Source: Nocardioides sp. YIM 152315 (lineage in GTDB: Bacteria > Actinomycetota > Actinomycetes > Propionibacteriales > Nocardioidaceae). Taken from it: a DNA stretch of 64,000 nucleotides. Shown here piece after piece: positions 43,819 through 55,857 of this stretch (position 1 is the stretch's first letter; each line of letters opens with the position of its first letter). A program made the position numbers and the translations under genes. Below the pieces are notes generated by a model. The model was not told where the DNA came from. It saw only the letters and a program-made list of their open reading frames with translations, and did not search any database. The stretch is from NCBI RefSeq assembly GCF_029210375.1, contig NZ_JARGER010000028.1:62001-126000 (forward strand). Reading direction: 5' to 3'.

Positions 43819-43837
43819 TACGTGGGAAGGACCTCAC

Positions 43838-45775
<1,938 letters not shown>

Positions 45776-45876
45776 GGAGCGCCGCGGCACTCCGCGTCCG
45801 GCGTGGCCCATCGTGCGCGCCGGTGCGCCGTCTCCGGCTAGGGTGACACCGCACATGAGAACGGAAGGGGAGCCGC

Positions 45877-46248
45877 GTGGCTCGGATCCTGGTCGCTGAC
45901 GACGACGTCGACATCCGCGAGCTCGTCGAGTTCAAGCTCTCGACCCTCGGGCACGACGTCGTCGCCGTGGCGGACGGCGCGGCGGCGATCGATGCCTGCC
46001 AGGCCGAGCGCCCGGACCTCGCCGTGCTGGACGTGATGATGCCGGGCGTGTCCGGCCTCGACGCGATCCGCGCGATCCGCGCCGACCCGGCGCTGGCGGA
46101 CCTGCCGGTGATCCTGCTGACGGCCAGGGCCCAGGAGTCCGACGTCGAGACCGGCTTCGACTCGGGCGCCGACGACTACATCACCAAGCCGTTCAGCCCC
46201 CGCGAGCTGGCCTCGCGCGTGCAGGCGCTGCTCACCCGTTCCAGCTGA
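45877..46248 (+). CDS. single-domain response regulator (CheY-like receiver)
   Basis: A 123-residue stand-alone receiver: acidic pocket ADDDVD (residues 7-12), phospho-acceptor Asp52 in AVLDVMMPG, switch Thr in ILLTARAQ, and conserved Lys in [10 protein letters not shown]. No output domain is present, so it acts through another protein. No histidine kinase is adjacent. Its place between rho and rpmE is not seen in M. tuberculosis, so it is an insertion into an otherwise conserved block. TAGGGT lies about 35 bases upstream as a possible promoter box; GGAAGGGGAG gives a ribosome-binding site. Confidence 0.9.
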   Translation: MARILVADDDVDIRELVEFKLSTLGHDVVAVADGAAAIDACQAERPDLAVLDVMMPGVSGLDAIRAIRADPALADLPVILLTARAQESDVETGFDSGADDYITKPFSPRELASRVQALLTRSS

Positions 46249-46314
46249 GCTTGCGCGGTCGCGACCGGCGTGTCGAGACCCAGTCGCTCTCCCGGAAGGG
46301 GGTCCCCGCACGGC

Positions 46315-46341
46315 GGGAATGCCACCGATTACCGCGGCGTT
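46315..46341 (+). promoter_or_regulatory. sigma-R-type promoter upstream of rpmE
   Basis: GGGAAT (46315-46320) and GTT (46339-46341) with an exact 18-base spacer match the sigma-R consensus GGAAT-N18-GTT. The predicted start near 46348 leaves a leader of about 82 bases before rpmE, containing a CACTC...GAGTG hairpin (about 46383-46398). Sigma-R control of rpmE is known in S. coelicolor. A second possible vegetative box, CACAAT, lies at about 46353-46358. Confidence 0.78.
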
Positions 46342-46429
46342 GCAGCCCATGCCACAATCGTCTGTCGGCTCCGGTTCACGCCACACTCGCAGGGAGTGGG
46401 CGACCCGGCGGCCATCGAGAGGACACCCC

Positions 46430-46654
46430 ATGAAGAAGGACATCCACCCGGAGTACGTGGACACCCAGGTGACCTGCACCTGCGGCGCCTCGTTCACCAC
46501 CCGCAGCACCGCGACCTCCGGCGTCATCCACGCCGACGTCTGCTCGCAGTGCCACCCGTTCTACACCGGCAAGCAGAAGATCCTCGACACCGGCGGCCGC
46601 GTCGCCCGCTTCGAGGCCCGCTACGCCAAGAAGGCCGCTGACGCCAAGAAGTAG
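46430..46654 (+). CDS. rpmE: 50S ribosomal protein L31 (zinc-binding form)
   Basis: A 74-residue bL31 starting [10 protein letters not shown]. The four cysteines (CTC near 16-18, CSQC near 37-40) make this the zinc-binding C+ form. In Streptomyces the zinc form is replaced by a zinc-free paralogue under zinc starvation and its gene is in the sigma-R regulon; the promoter 90 bases upstream supports the same control here. Its leader may also hold an autoregulatory L31 structure. Followed by a strong hairpin terminator. Confidence 0.95.
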   Translation: MKKDIHPEYVDTQVTCTCGASFTTRSTATSGVIHADVCSQCHPFYTGKQKILDTGGRVARFEARYAKKAADAKK

Positions 46655-46661
46655 CTGTCTC

Positions 46662-46701
46662 CGAGCGCCGGCTCCTGCCCCCGTGGCAGGGCCGGCGCTC
46701 G
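46662..46701 (+). terminator. Hairpin terminator after rpmE
   Basis: Arms CGAGCGCCGG (46662-46671) and CCGGCGCTCG (46692-46701) continue inward as CCTGCC/GGCAGG around a CCCGT loop, with a small bulge. Total 40 bases, beginning 8 bases after the rpmE stop. It separates rpmE from prfA. Confidence 0.78.
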
Positions 46702-46739
46702 TCGTCTGTTCGGAGGATGCGCGTCGAGGGAGGCACCTG

Positions 46740-47825
46740 ATGTTCGAAGCCGTCGAGGGCATGCTGGCCGAGCACAGCGAACTGGAGGGCCGGCTGGCGG
46801 AGCCGGAGACGCACGCCGACGCGCGCCTGGCGAAGCAGCTCAACCAACGGTACGCCGCGCTGTCGTCCATCATCGGCGCCTGGCGGGAGTGGCAGCAGCT
46901 CGGTGACGACATCGGCGCCGCCCGCGAGCTCGCCGGGGAGGATCCGGCGTTCGCCGAGGAGGCCGAGGCACTGGCCGCGCGCCACCACGACGCCGAAGAG
47001 CGGCTGCGTCGCCTGCTCGTGCCCCGGGACCCCGCCGACGACAAGGACGCGATCCTCGAGGTGAAGTCCGGGGAGGGTGGGGAGGAGTCGGCGCTGTTCG
47101 CCGGCGACCTGCTCCGCATGTACACCAGGTACGCCGAGGCGCGCGGCTGGAAGGTCGAGGTCCTCGACGCCGCCGAGTCCGACCTGGGCGGCTACAAGTC
47201 GGTCACGGTCGCGGTCAAGGCGAAGGGGGCGCACCAGAGTACGCAGAGCCCCGTCGAGGCGCCGTACGCCCTGCTGAAGTTCGAGGGTGGCGTCCACCGG
47301 GTGCAGCGGGTGCCCGTGACGGAGTCGCAGGGCCGGGTCCACACGAGCGCCGCCGGCGTGCTGGTGCTGCCGGAGGCCGAGCAGGTCGACGTGCAGGTCG
47401 ACGACAACGACCTGCGCATCGACGTCTTCCGCTCCAGCGGCCCGGGCGGGCAGAGCGTGAACACCACCGACTCGGCGGTCCGCATCACCCACCTGCCGAC
47501 CGGCATCGTAGTCAGCTGCCAGAACGAGAAGAGCCAGCTCCAGAACAGGGAGCAGGCGCTGCGCATCCTGCGCTCCCGCCTGCTCCAGGCCGCCCAGGAC
47601 GCGGCGGACGCCGAGGCCGGCGAGGCGCGCCGCAGCCAGGTGCGGACGGTCGACCGCTCCGAGCGGATCCGCACCTACAACTTCCCGGAGAACCGGATCT
47701 CCGACCACCGCACTGGCTACAAGGCCTACAACCTCGACCAGGTGCTCGACGGCGACCTCCAGCCGGTGCTCGACTCCTGCGTCGAGGCCGACCTGGCCGC
47801 CCGGCTCGAGGCGCTCGAGCAGTGA
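46740..47825 (+). CDS. prfA: peptide chain release factor 1
   Basis: A 361-residue class I release factor. The codon-recognition motif PVT in [17 protein letters not shown] marks it as RF1 (UAA/UAG), and the GGQ catalytic loop is [26 protein letters not shown] ribosome-binding site sits before ATG 46740. PrmC, the methylase that modifies the GGQ glutamine, is encoded next. Confidence 0.97.
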   Translation: MFEAVEGMLAEHSELEGRLAEPETHADARLAKQLNQRYAALSSIIGAWREWQQLGDDIGAARELAGEDPAFAEEAEALAARHHDAEERLRRLLVPRDPADDKDAILEVKSGEGGEESALFAGDLLRMYTRYAEARGWKVEVLDAAESDLGGYKSVTVAVKAKGAHQSTQSPVEAPYALLKFEGGVHRVQRVPVTESQGRVHTSAAGVLVLPEAEQVDVQVDDNDLRIDVFRSSGPGGQSVNTTDSAVRITHLPTGIVVSCQNEKSQLQNREQALRILRSRLLQAAQDAADAEAGEARRSQVRTVDRSERIRTYNFPENRISDHRTGYKAYNLDQVLDGDLQPVLDSCVEADLAARLEALEQ

Positions 47826-47832
47826 GGCCGCA

Positions 47833-48675
47833 GTGACGCGACCCCGCGAGGTGCTCGCCGGGGCCGCGACGCGGCTGGGCGAGGCCGGGGTCGCGAGCCC
47901 CGAGCACGACGCCGCCGAGCTGCTCGCGCACGTGCTCGGCACCGCCAGGAGCCGGCTGCCGCTCGTCGACGACGTGCCCCTCGACCTGCTGGGAGAGTAC
48001 GACACGCTGGTCGCGCGCCGCGCCGCACGGGTGCCCCTCCAGCACCTCACCGGCGTCGCCCACTTCCGGCACGTGGAGCTCTTCGTCGGCCCCGGCGTGT
48101 TCGTGCCACGGCCCGAGACCGAGCTGCTGGCGGGGTGGGCGATCGACCGGGCGGCGCTGCTCGACGCGCCGGTCGTGGTCGACCTGTGCACGGGATCGGG
48201 CGCGGTCGCCAAGGCGATCGCCGACGAGGTCCCGGCTGCCACCGTGCACGCCGTCGAGCTGGACGACCCGGCGCACGCCTGGGCCGAGCGCAACCTGGTC
48301 GGCACCGGCGTCGACCTGCGGCACGGCGACTTCGCGACGGCGTTCGACGACCTGCGCGGCACGGTCGACGTGGTGACGTGCAACCCGCCGTACATCCCGC
48401 TCGAGGCCTGGGAGTCCGTCGCACCGGAGGCACGCGACCACGACCCGCACCTGGCGCTCTTCTCGGGCGACGACGGCCTCGACGCGATCAGGGTGCTCGC
48501 GCGCCGCGCCGCGCAGCTGCTGCGCCCGGGCGGGGTGCTCGGCTTCGAGCACGCCGACGTGCAGGGCGAGTCCGCGCCCGGCGTGCTCGCCGCCACCGGG
48601 CACTGGGTCGACGTCCGCGACCACCTCGACCTGGCAGGTCGTGCGCGATTCACGACGGCCCGGCTGGCACGATGA
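47833..48675 (+). CDS. prmC: release factor N5-glutamine methyltransferase
   Basis: A 280-residue SAM-dependent methyltransferase: N-terminal helical domain, SAM motif VVDLCTGSGAVAKAIA, and the NPPY active-site motif in VTCNPPYIPLEAW. It methylates the glutamine of the GGQ motif in RF1 and RF2. GTG 47833 is 7 bases after the prfA stop. Confidence 0.95.
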   Translation: MTRPREVLAGAATRLGEAGVASPEHDAAELLAHVLGTARSRLPLVDDVPLDLLGEYDTLVARRAARVPLQHLTGVAHFRHVELFVGPGVFVPRPETELLAGWAIDRAALLDAPVVVDLCTGSGAVAKAIADEVPAATVHAVELDDPAHAWAERNLVGTGVDLRHGDFATAFDDLRGTVDVVTCNPPYIPLEAWESVAPEARDHDPHLALFSGDDGLDAIRVLARRAAQLLRPGGVLGFEHADVQGESAPGVLAATGHWVDVRDHLDLAGRARFTTARLAR

Positions 48676-48694
48676 CCTTCGTGAGGACCGAGCA

Positions 48695-49354
48695 GTGAGT
48701 GGCCGCTACCCCACCGGGACCGAGGAGGAGCGCGAGGCTGCGGTCGAGGCCGCGGCCCTGGCCGTGCAGCAGGGCGAGCTGGTCGTGCTGCCGACCGACA
48801 CCGTCTACGGCCTCGGGGCCGACGCCTTCGACCCCGTCGCGGTGCGCGACCTGCTGGCGGCCAAGGGCCGGGGGCGGGAGATGCCGCCGCCGGTGCTGGT
48901 GAGCGCCGCGACCACGCTCGACGCGCTCGCCGTGCGCGTGCCCGGCTACGCGCGGGCGCTCGTCGAGGCGTTCTGGCCCGGACCCCTCACCGTCGTGTGC
49001 CACCAGCAGAGCTCGCTCCAGTGGGACCTCGGCGACACCCGTGGCACGGTCGCCGTCCGGATGCCCGACCACCCGGTCGCGATCGCGCTCCTGGAGCGCA
49101 CCGGCCCGCTCGCGGTGAGCTCCGCCAACAAGACCGGCATGCCCGCCGCCACCGACGCCGACCAGGCCGTCGAGATGCTGGGCGACGAGGTCTCGGTCGT
49201 CGTCGACGCCGGGGAGAGCCCGGGGGGAGAGGCGTCCACGATCGTCGACTGCACCGGCGACCAGGGGCGCATCCTGCGGCGCGGGGCGCTCTCCCTCGAC
49301 CGGCTCAACGAGGTCCTCGAGCCTCTCGGAGCGACCCTCACCGACGAGGGCTAG
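48695..49354 (+). CDS. L-threonylcarbamoyladenylate synthase (Sua5/YrdC family)
   Basis: A 219-residue YrdC domain with the substrate pocket VVLPTDTVYGLGADAF, KGRGREMPPPVLV, FWPGPLTVV and SSANKTGMPAATDAD. It makes threonylcarbamoyl-AMP for the t6A modification of tRNAs reading ANN codons. No C-terminal Sua5 domain is present. The GTG 48695 is in the frame and 20 bases after the prmC stop. Gene order prfA-prmC-sua5-wecA is widely conserved in actinobacteria. Confidence 0.93.
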   Translation: MSGRYPTGTEEEREAAVEAAALAVQQGELVVLPTDTVYGLGADAFDPVAVRDLLAAKGRGREMPPPVLVSAATTLDALAVRVPGYARALVEAFWPGPLTVVCHQQSSLQWDLGDTRGTVAVRMPDHPVAIALLERTGPLAVSSANKTGMPAATDADQAVEMLGDEVSVVVDAGESPGGEASTIVDCTGDQGRILRRGALSLDRLNEVLEPLGATLTDEG

Positions 49355-49364
49355 CGGACGGCGC

Positions 49365-50576
49365 ATGCGGGAGTACCTCCTCGTCTTCCTCGTCGCCGCG
49401 GCGGCGACCTACCTGCTCACCGTGATCGCGCGCGAGATCGCGCTGCGCACGGGCGCGGTGGCGAAGGTCCGCGACCGCGACGTGCACGCCGTGCCGATCC
49501 CGTACCTGGGGGGCCTCGCGATGCTCGGCGGGCTGGTGACCGCCTACGTCGTCGCCCGTGAGCTGCCGTTCCTCTCCACGAGCCAGCCGTTCGTCTTCCG
49601 CGACGCCGGCATCGTGCTCATCGCCGGGGCCCTCATCTGTGCGGTCGGCGTGCTCGACGACCTCTTCGAGATCGACGCCCTCACCAAGCTGGGCGGCCAG
49701 GTCCTCGCCGCCGGCTTCCTGATCGCGTTCGGCATCCAGTTCTTCTTCTTCCCGGGCCCGGACAACGTCCAGTACACGATCGACTCTGCCCAGGGGGCGC
49801 TGCTGACCGGCTTCGTGGTGGTCGCGACCGTGAACGCGGTGAACTTCGTCGACGGTCTCGACGGGCTCGCCGCGGGAGTCGTCGGGCTCGGCGCCGCGGC
49901 GTTCTTCGTCTACTGCTACCAGCTCTCGAGCTTCAACAACGTCACGCTCGCCACGACCGGTGCGCTGCTGAGCGCGTCGCTGGCCGGGGCCTGCGCGGGG
50001 TTCCTGCCCCACAACTTCCACCACGCACGCCTCTTCATGGGCGACAGCGGCTCGATGCTCATCGGTCTCGTGCTCTCCGCGAGCACGGTCACGCTCACGG
50101 GACAGTTCACGCCCCGCCAGATCACCGAGGGCGCGGCCGGTTCGCAGGCGAGCTTCCTCCCGACGCTGCTGCCGGTGCTGCTCCCGGTCTCGCTGCTGAT
50201 CGTGCCGATCCTCGACCTGGTCCTGGCGGTCGTACGCCGCACCCGCGCCGGCCGGTCGCCGTTCGCCCCCGACAAGCAGCACCTCCACCACCGGATGCTC
50301 GAGATCGGGCACTCCCACCGACGCGCCGTGCTGATCATGTACCTCTGGGCGGCGCTGGTCGCCTTCGGCACCGTGCTGATCAGCCTCTACAGCGACGAGC
50401 CCTGGATGTGGACCGTCGTGAGCGTGATGGCCGCCGTGACGATCGCGGCCACCTTCCTGCTGCCGCGCCTGCACCGGCCCGACGGTCCGACCTCCGCGCC
50501 GGGCCCGCCGACGGGTCCGCCGACGGGCGTCGACCCCGGGAGTCCCCCCGGACAGTCCGTGCCCGAGGGCGCCTGA
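49365..50576 (+). CDS. wecA: undecaprenyl/decaprenyl-phosphate GlcNAc-1-phosphate transferase (WecA-like)
   Basis: A 403-residue polytopic enzyme of the MraY/WecA family with about eleven membrane segments. Key acidic sites are GVLDDLFEIDALTK, VNAVNFVDGLDGLAAG and FMGDSGSMLIG, and the HLHHRML motif follows. It transfers a sugar-1-phosphate from a UDP-sugar to the lipid carrier, the first step of arabinogalactan or other wall polymer synthesis. The C-terminus is a Pro/Gly-rich tail of about 35 residues. A 281-base gap follows, containing promoter elements for the ATP synthase operon. Confidence 0.93.
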   Translation: MREYLLVFLVAAAATYLLTVIAREIALRTGAVAKVRDRDVHAVPIPYLGGLAMLGGLVTAYVVARELPFLSTSQPFVFRDAGIVLIAGALICAVGVLDDLFEIDALTKLGGQVLAAGFLIAFGIQFFFFPGPDNVQYTIDSAQGALLTGFVVVATVNAVNFVDGLDGLAAGVVGLGAAAFFVYCYQLSSFNNVTLATTGALLSASLAGACAGFLPHNFHHARLFMGDSGSMLIGLVLSASTVTLTGQFTPRQITEGAAGSQASFLPTLLPVLLPVSLLIVPILDLVLAVVRRTRAGRSPFAPDKQHLHHRMLEIGHSHRRAVLIMYLWAALVAFGTVLISLYSDEPWMWTVVSVMAAVTIAATFLLPRLHRPDGPTSAPGPPTGPPTGVDPGSPPGQSVPEGA

Positions 50577-50623
50577 GAGACTGTCCGCCGACCCCTTGGG
50601 GGCCGGTTTCGGCCGCGCACAGC

Positions 50624-50645
50624 GCTTGTGCTAGTTTTCACAAGC
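50624..50645. promoter_or_regulatory. CRP-like palindrome upstream of the ATP synthase operon
   Basis: GCTTGTG (50624-50630) and CACAAGC (50639-50645) are perfect 7-bp inverted arms. The core TGTG-N8-CACA matches 9 of 10 positions of the CRP-family consensus TGTGA-N6-TCACA. TAGTTT inside it (50632-50637) and a second TAGTTT at 50753-50758 are -10-like hexamers. It is in the gap between wecA and the first atp-linked gene. Confidence 0.6.
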
Positions 50646-50857
50646 ACCCCAGCACCGCCCGTACCAGCCACGAGAGAACGGCCGCCGACGATGACGACCG
50701 CGACCATCCGGACCCCGGGTACCGCCCCGAAGACCGGCCTGTCTGGCTGTGGTAGTTTCGCGCAGTCGCCGGGTGCCACGCGGGTCCGAGTCCGTGGCCT
50801 TCGTTCCGGCGTCTTCAAGCCTGCCGATGACAGTGCCGACGAATGGGACTTGGGTGG

Positions 50858-51100
50858 ATGGTCGATGAGCGTTCCGAAGCCGGCGGTGGTGCCGGCCCCG
50901 GAGCCGGGCTGCGAGGCCGCGACCTCATCGGTCTCGGCGGTCTCCTCGCCGGGTCCGTGGTCCTCGGCCTCGTCGTCGGCCTCCTGGTCGACCGAGCGGC
51001 CGGCAGCGCGCCCATCGGCGTGCTCATCGGCATCGGCCTCGGCGTCCTCGCCGGCTGCGTCGGCTTCGTCGCGAAGGTCCGGGCCGCCCTGCGGGGGTGA
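50858..51100 (+). CDS. AtpZ/AtpI-family small membrane protein
   Basis: An 80-residue protein with a polar Gly-rich start and two membrane helices (about 25-48 and 53-75) reading GLGGLLAGSVVLGLVVGLLVD and GVLIGIGLGVLAGCVGF, with an AALRG end. This two-helix AtpZ/AtpI pattern is typical of the gene opening F-type ATP synthase operons; it may help c-ring assembly or Mg uptake. ATG 50858 is chosen; ATG 50843 is possible. Six bases separate it from the next gene. Confidence 0.75.
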   Translation: MVDERSEAGGGAGPGAGLRGRDLIGLGGLLAGSVVLGLVVGLLVDRAAGSAPIGVLIGIGLGVLAGCVGFVAKVRAALRG

Positions 51101-51106
51101 GCCGCG

Positions 51107-51574
51107 GTGACCGCGACCGAGATGAGCACCGAGATGAGCACTCCGATGTCCGAGCCCGCCCGGGAACCCGGTCCGTCGCCGGCCAGGGCCTCCGTCTGGC
51201 GCGTGGTCAAGGACCAGCGCAAGGTCGGCCTGGTCGCCCTCGCCCTGATGGTCGCGAGCCTGTGGATCGTCGCCCAGGTCGACACCTGGCTGCTCGCGGG
51301 CTGCATCGCGGGCGGCGTCCTGCTCGGCCTGGTCAACCACCTGGCGACGGAGTACTGGCTGCTCAAGACGATCACGTCGGGGGAGCAGCCGACCCGCCGT
51401 CAGATGATCGTCGCGACGATCGTCCGCCTGACCTTCCTCACGGTGGTCGCGATCGCCGCCGCCGTGATCCTGTGGCCCGACGGCATCGGGCTGCTGCTCG
51501 GCCTGGCCATCTTCCGGCTCATCGCCCTGGTGATGACCACCCTCCCGTTGCTGAAGGAGCTCAAGAACCCATGA
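51107..51574 (+). CDS. ATP synthase protein I-like membrane protein
   Basis: A 155-residue protein with a polar N-terminal tail of about 35 residues and four membrane helices (about 40-60, 63-80, 103-122, 127-145). The central LGLVNHLATEYWLLKTI segment and location match the Rv1303-type AtpI-like protein before atpB. It likely assists ATP synthase assembly. Its stop overlaps the atpB start (ATGA). Confidence 0.82.
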   Translation: MTATEMSTEMSTPMSEPAREPGPSPARASVWRVVKDQRKVGLVALALMVASLWIVAQVDTWLLAGCIAGGVLLGLVNHLATEYWLLKTITSGEQPTRRQMIVATIVRLTFLTVVAIAAAVILWPDGIGLLLGLAIFRLIALVMTTLPLLKELKNP

Positions 51575-52443
51575 CCGGCCTGATCTCCCTGACCGGCCTC
51601 CTGCCCCTGGCCGCCGAGGGGCACGAGGAAGAGGAGTCGACGATCCAGATCGGCCACCACCGCACGGCCGAGTGGCTCGGGATGACGTTCAACACCGACA
51701 CGATCATCTCGACGCTGGTCGCGGGCGCCCTGGTGCTGATCCTGGGCTTCGTCGTTGTCCGCCAGATGAACAAGCAGACCGAGGACCACGTCCCGACCAA
51801 GACGCAGATCCTGTGGGAGTCCGTCGTCGGCGAGGTCAACAAGCAGGTCAACGACAACCTCGGCAAGGTGCACCCGTACGTCGCACCGCTGGCGATCTCG
51901 CTGTTCTTCTTCATCCTCTTCGCCAACTGGCTGGAGCTGGTGCCGACCAGGCTCAACGACGACGCGCACCTGCTGCCCGCGCCGACGGCCGACACCAACC
52001 TGACCTACGCGCTCGCCGCCGTGACGATGGTCAGCGTCTGGGCCTACGGCATCCGGCAGAAGGGCACGAAGGGCTACTTCAAGCACTTCCTCGAGCCGTT
52101 CCCGGTGCTGCTGCCGCTGAACATCCTCGAGGAGCTGACCAAGCCGATCACGCTCGCGCTGCGACTCTTCGGCAACATCTTCGCCGGCGGCATCATGCTG
52201 TCGCTGATCGGGCTCATCCCGATCTACGCGTTCTGGGCGCCCAACCTGATCTGGAAGGCGTTCGACATGTTCATCGGCGCGATCCAGGCATTCATCTTCG
52301 CCCTCCTGACCGTCCTCTACTTCGCGATGGCCGGAGCCGGCCACGAGGAGCACGAGCTCCACGAGGAGTACGAGGAGGAGGAGCGACGCAAGAAGGCCGA
52401 CGCCGCGCACGCGGACGAGGCCGCCCCCGTACCAGCGCACTGA
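51571..52443 (+). CDS. atpB: ATP synthase F0 subunit a
   Basis: A 290-residue membrane subunit. It includes the essential stator arginine region TLALRLFGNIFAGGIM and the earlier LFANWLELVP segment. The C-terminal tail is unusually acidic, with EEHELHEEYEEEERRKKAD, about 35 residues rich in Glu/His. Subunit a carries protons between half-channels and the c-ring. First of the eight core genes atpBEFHAGDC, all in order. Confidence 0.97.
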   Translation: MTGLISLTGLLPLAAEGHEEEESTIQIGHHRTAEWLGMTFNTDTIISTLVAGALVLILGFVVVRQMNKQTEDHVPTKTQILWESVVGEVNKQVNDNLGKVHPYVAPLAISLFFFILFANWLELVPTRLNDDAHLLPAPTADTNLTYALAAVTMVSVWAYGIRQKGTKGYFKHFLEPFPVLLPLNILEELTKPITLALRLFGNIFAGGIMLSLIGLIPIYAFWAPNLIWKAFDMFIGAIQAFIFALLTVLYFAMAGAGHEEHELHEEYEEEERRKKADAAHADEAAPVPAH

Positions 52444-52472
52444 CCCACGAGGTCGGTCGTTCACAGAGGTAA

Positions 52473-52769
<297 letters not shown>

Positions 52770-52792
52770 TCCGGGGCACTCGCCCCACCTAG

Positions 52793-53343
<551 letters not shown>

Positions 53344-53344
<1 letters not shown>

Positions 53345-54153
53345 TGGACCTGCGTGGAGCGTCGGCCGAGTCCCTGCGGGAGCTCACCGCCGAGCTGGAC
53401 GGGGCGCTGCGCGCCGGCCAGCACGCCGAGCGTGTCGCCGGCGAGCTGTTCGACGTCGCCTCGCTGCTCCGGGCCGAGCCGGCCCTGCGCCGGTTCGCGA
53501 CCGACGCGTCGCTGCCGCCGGAGGCCAAGCAGGGCCTCGCCAAGCAGGTCTTCGACGGCAAGGTCGACGACGTGACGCTCGCGCTGGTCACCAGCGCGGC
53601 GGCGCGTCGCTGGACCGCGACCCGCGACCTGCCCGACGCGATCGAGAAGCTCAGCGAGCTCACCTGGGTGACCTCGGTGGGCGGCGACTCGGACCGGCTC
53701 GCCGACGAGCTGTTCGCCCTCGGGCAGACCGTGGCGGCGCACCCCGAGCTGCGGGACGCGCTCGCCAACCCGGCGCGCTCGCGCGACGACAAGGCTGCGC
53801 TGCTCGACACGCTGCTCACGGGCAAGGCGCTAGACGCGACGGCCGCGCTCGCGAAGCAGGCCCTCGGCGGCACCTACCGGACGATCGGCGCGGCGCTCGC
53901 GGCGTACCGCAACGTCGCCGCCGAGGCGCACGGCGAGGCCGTGGCCACGGTCCGCGTCGTCAGCCCGCTCGGCAAGGCAGAGCGCGACCGCCTCGCAGAC
54001 GCGCTGTCGAAGCAGTACGGCAAGAAGGTGCACCTCAACGAGGTCGTCGACCCCGGCGTGCTCGGTGGCCTCCGGGTCGAGATCGGGGACGACGTCATCG
54101 ACGGCACCGTCTCCAGCCGCCTCGACGACGCCCGGCGCAAGCTGGTCGGCTGA
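53344..54153 (+). CDS. atpH: ATP synthase F1 subunit delta
   Basis: A 269-residue delta subunit, longer than the usual 180 because of an N-terminal extension of about 90 residues that resembles a second copy of the domain, as in Streptomyces. The C-terminal part TVRVVSPLGKAERDRLADALSKQYGKKV then VDPGVLGGLRVEIGDDVIDG is the OSCP/delta signature. It links F1 to the b stalk. Confidence 0.95.
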
Positions 54154-54210
54154 CCGCAACCGGCTCATCCACACGAACTTCAGTAGAGAACCAAGAGAGT
54201 AGGGACGAAG

Positions 54211-55854
54211 ATGACGGAGCTTTCGATCCGTCCGGAGGAGATCCGCGACGCGCTGCAGAAGTACGTCGCCGACTACCAGCCCGAGGCGGCGAGCAAGGAA
54301 GAGGTCGGCACGGTCGCGCAGGCCGGCGACGGCATCGCCCGCGTCACCGGCCTGCCCTCGGCGATGGCCAACGAGCTGCTGGAGTTCGAGGACGGGACGC
54401 TCGGCATCGCGCTGAACCTCGACACCCGCGAGATCGGCGTCGTCATCCTCGGTGACTTCGACAAGATCGAGGAGGGCCAGACGGTCCGCCGTACTGGCGA
54501 GATCCTCTCGGTCCCCGTCGGCGACGGCTTCATGGGCCGCGTGGTCGACCCGCTCGGCAACCCGATCGACGGCCTCGGCGACATCGCGTCCGAGGGTCGT
54601 CGTGCTCTCGAGCTCCAGGCGCCCACGGTGATGCAGCGCAAGTCGGTGCACGAGCCGCTCGCCACCGGCATCAAGGCGATCGACTCGATGACGCCGATCG
54701 GTCGTGGCCAGCGCCAGCTGATCATCGGCGACCGCGCGACCGGCAAGACCACGATCGCGATCGACACGATCATCAACCAGAAGCAGAACTGGGAGTCAGG
54801 CGACCCGACCAAGCAGGTCCGCTGCATCTACGTCGCCATCGGCCAGAAGGGCTCGACCATCGCCTCCGTGCGTGGCGCCCTCGAGGAGGCCGGCGCGCTC
54901 GAGTACACCACCATCGTCGCCGCCCCGGCGTCCGACAGCGCGGGCTTCAAGTACCTCGCGCCGTACACCGGCTCGGCCATCGGCCAGCACTGGATGTACG
55001 ACGGCAAGCACGTCCTGATCGTGTTCGACGACCTGACCAAGCAGGCCGAGGCCTACCGTGCCGTGTCGCTGCTGCTGCGTCGCCCGCCGGGCCGTGAGGC
55101 CTACCCCGGCGACGTCTTCTACCTGCACAGCCGGCTGCTCGAGCGCTGCGCGAAGCTGTCCGACGACATGGGCGCGGGCTCGATGACCGGTCTGCCGATC
55201 ATCGAGACCAAGGCGAACGACGTCTCGGCGTACATCCCGACCAACGTCATCTCGATCACCGACGGCCAGATCTTCTTGCAGTCGGACCTCTTCGCGGCCA
55301 ACCAGCGCCCGGCGATCGATGTCGGTGTGTCGGTGTCCCGCGTGGGCGGCTCGGCGATGACCAAGGCGATGAAGGCCGTCACGGGATCGCTCAAGGTCGA
55401 CCTGGCGCAGTACCGCGCGATGGAGGCGTTCGCGATGTTCGCCTCCGACCTCGACGCGGCCTCGCGTCAGCAGCTCGACCGCGGCCAGCGACTGATGGCG
55501 CTCCTCAAGCAGCCGGCGTACTCCCCGTACCCGGTCGAGGAGATGACCGTGTCGCTGTGGCTGGGCACCTCCGGCCGCCTCGACCGGGTCCCGACCGACG
55601 ACGTCGCCCGCTTCGAGCGCGAGTTCCTCGACTACCTGCGGCGCTCGCACGACGGCATCCTCTCGGCGATCCGGGAGACGCTGAAGTTCGAGGACGACAC
55701 CGAGCAGTCGCTCGAGCAGGCCTACGACTCCTTCCTCGACCAGTTCGAGACCTCCGAGGGCGGGTCGATCAAGGTCGGCCACGAGCCGCAGGCCGAGGCC
55801 CTCGAGGACGACGAGGTCGAGCAGGAGCAGATCGTCCGGCAGAAGCGGGGCTGA
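54211..55854 (+). CDS. atpA: ATP synthase F1 subunit alpha
   Basis: A 547-residue non-catalytic nucleotide-binding subunit. Walker A is [13 protein letters not shown] (about 170), with [12 protein letters not shown], the arginine-finger region [20 protein letters not shown] and [15 protein letters not shown]. The C-terminus is an acidic tail ([16 protein letters not shown]), a feature shared by actinobacterial alpha subunits; in mycobacteria the alpha extension suppresses ATP hydrolysis. It has a GAGTAGGGA leader before ATG 54211. Confidence 0.98.
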   Translation: MTELSIRPEEIRDALQKYVADYQPEAASKEEVGTVAQAGDGIARVTGLPSAMANELLEFEDGTLGIALNLDTREIGVVILGDFDKIEEGQTVRRTGEILSVPVGDGFMGRVVDPLGNPIDGLGDIASEGRRALELQAPTVMQRKSVHEPLATGIKAIDSMTPIGRGQRQLIIGDRATGKTTIAIDTIINQKQNWESGDPTKQVRCIYVAIGQKGSTIASVRGALEEAGALEYTTIVAAPASDSAGFKYLAPYTGSAIGQHWMYDGKHVLIVFDDLTKQAEAYRAVSLLLRRPPGREAYPGDVFYLHSRLLERCAKLSDDMGAGSMTGLPIIETKANDVSAYIPTNVISITDGQIFLQSDLFAANQRPAIDVGVSVSRVGGSAMTKAMKAVTGSLKVDLAQYRAMEAFAMFASDLDAASRQQLDRGQRLMALLKQPAYSPYPVEEMTVSLWLGTSGRLDRVPTDDVARFEREFLDYLRRSHDGILSAIRETLKFEDDTEQSLEQAYDSFLDQFETSEGGSIKVGHEPQAEALEDDEVEQEQIVRQKRG

Positions 55855-55857
55855 GGC

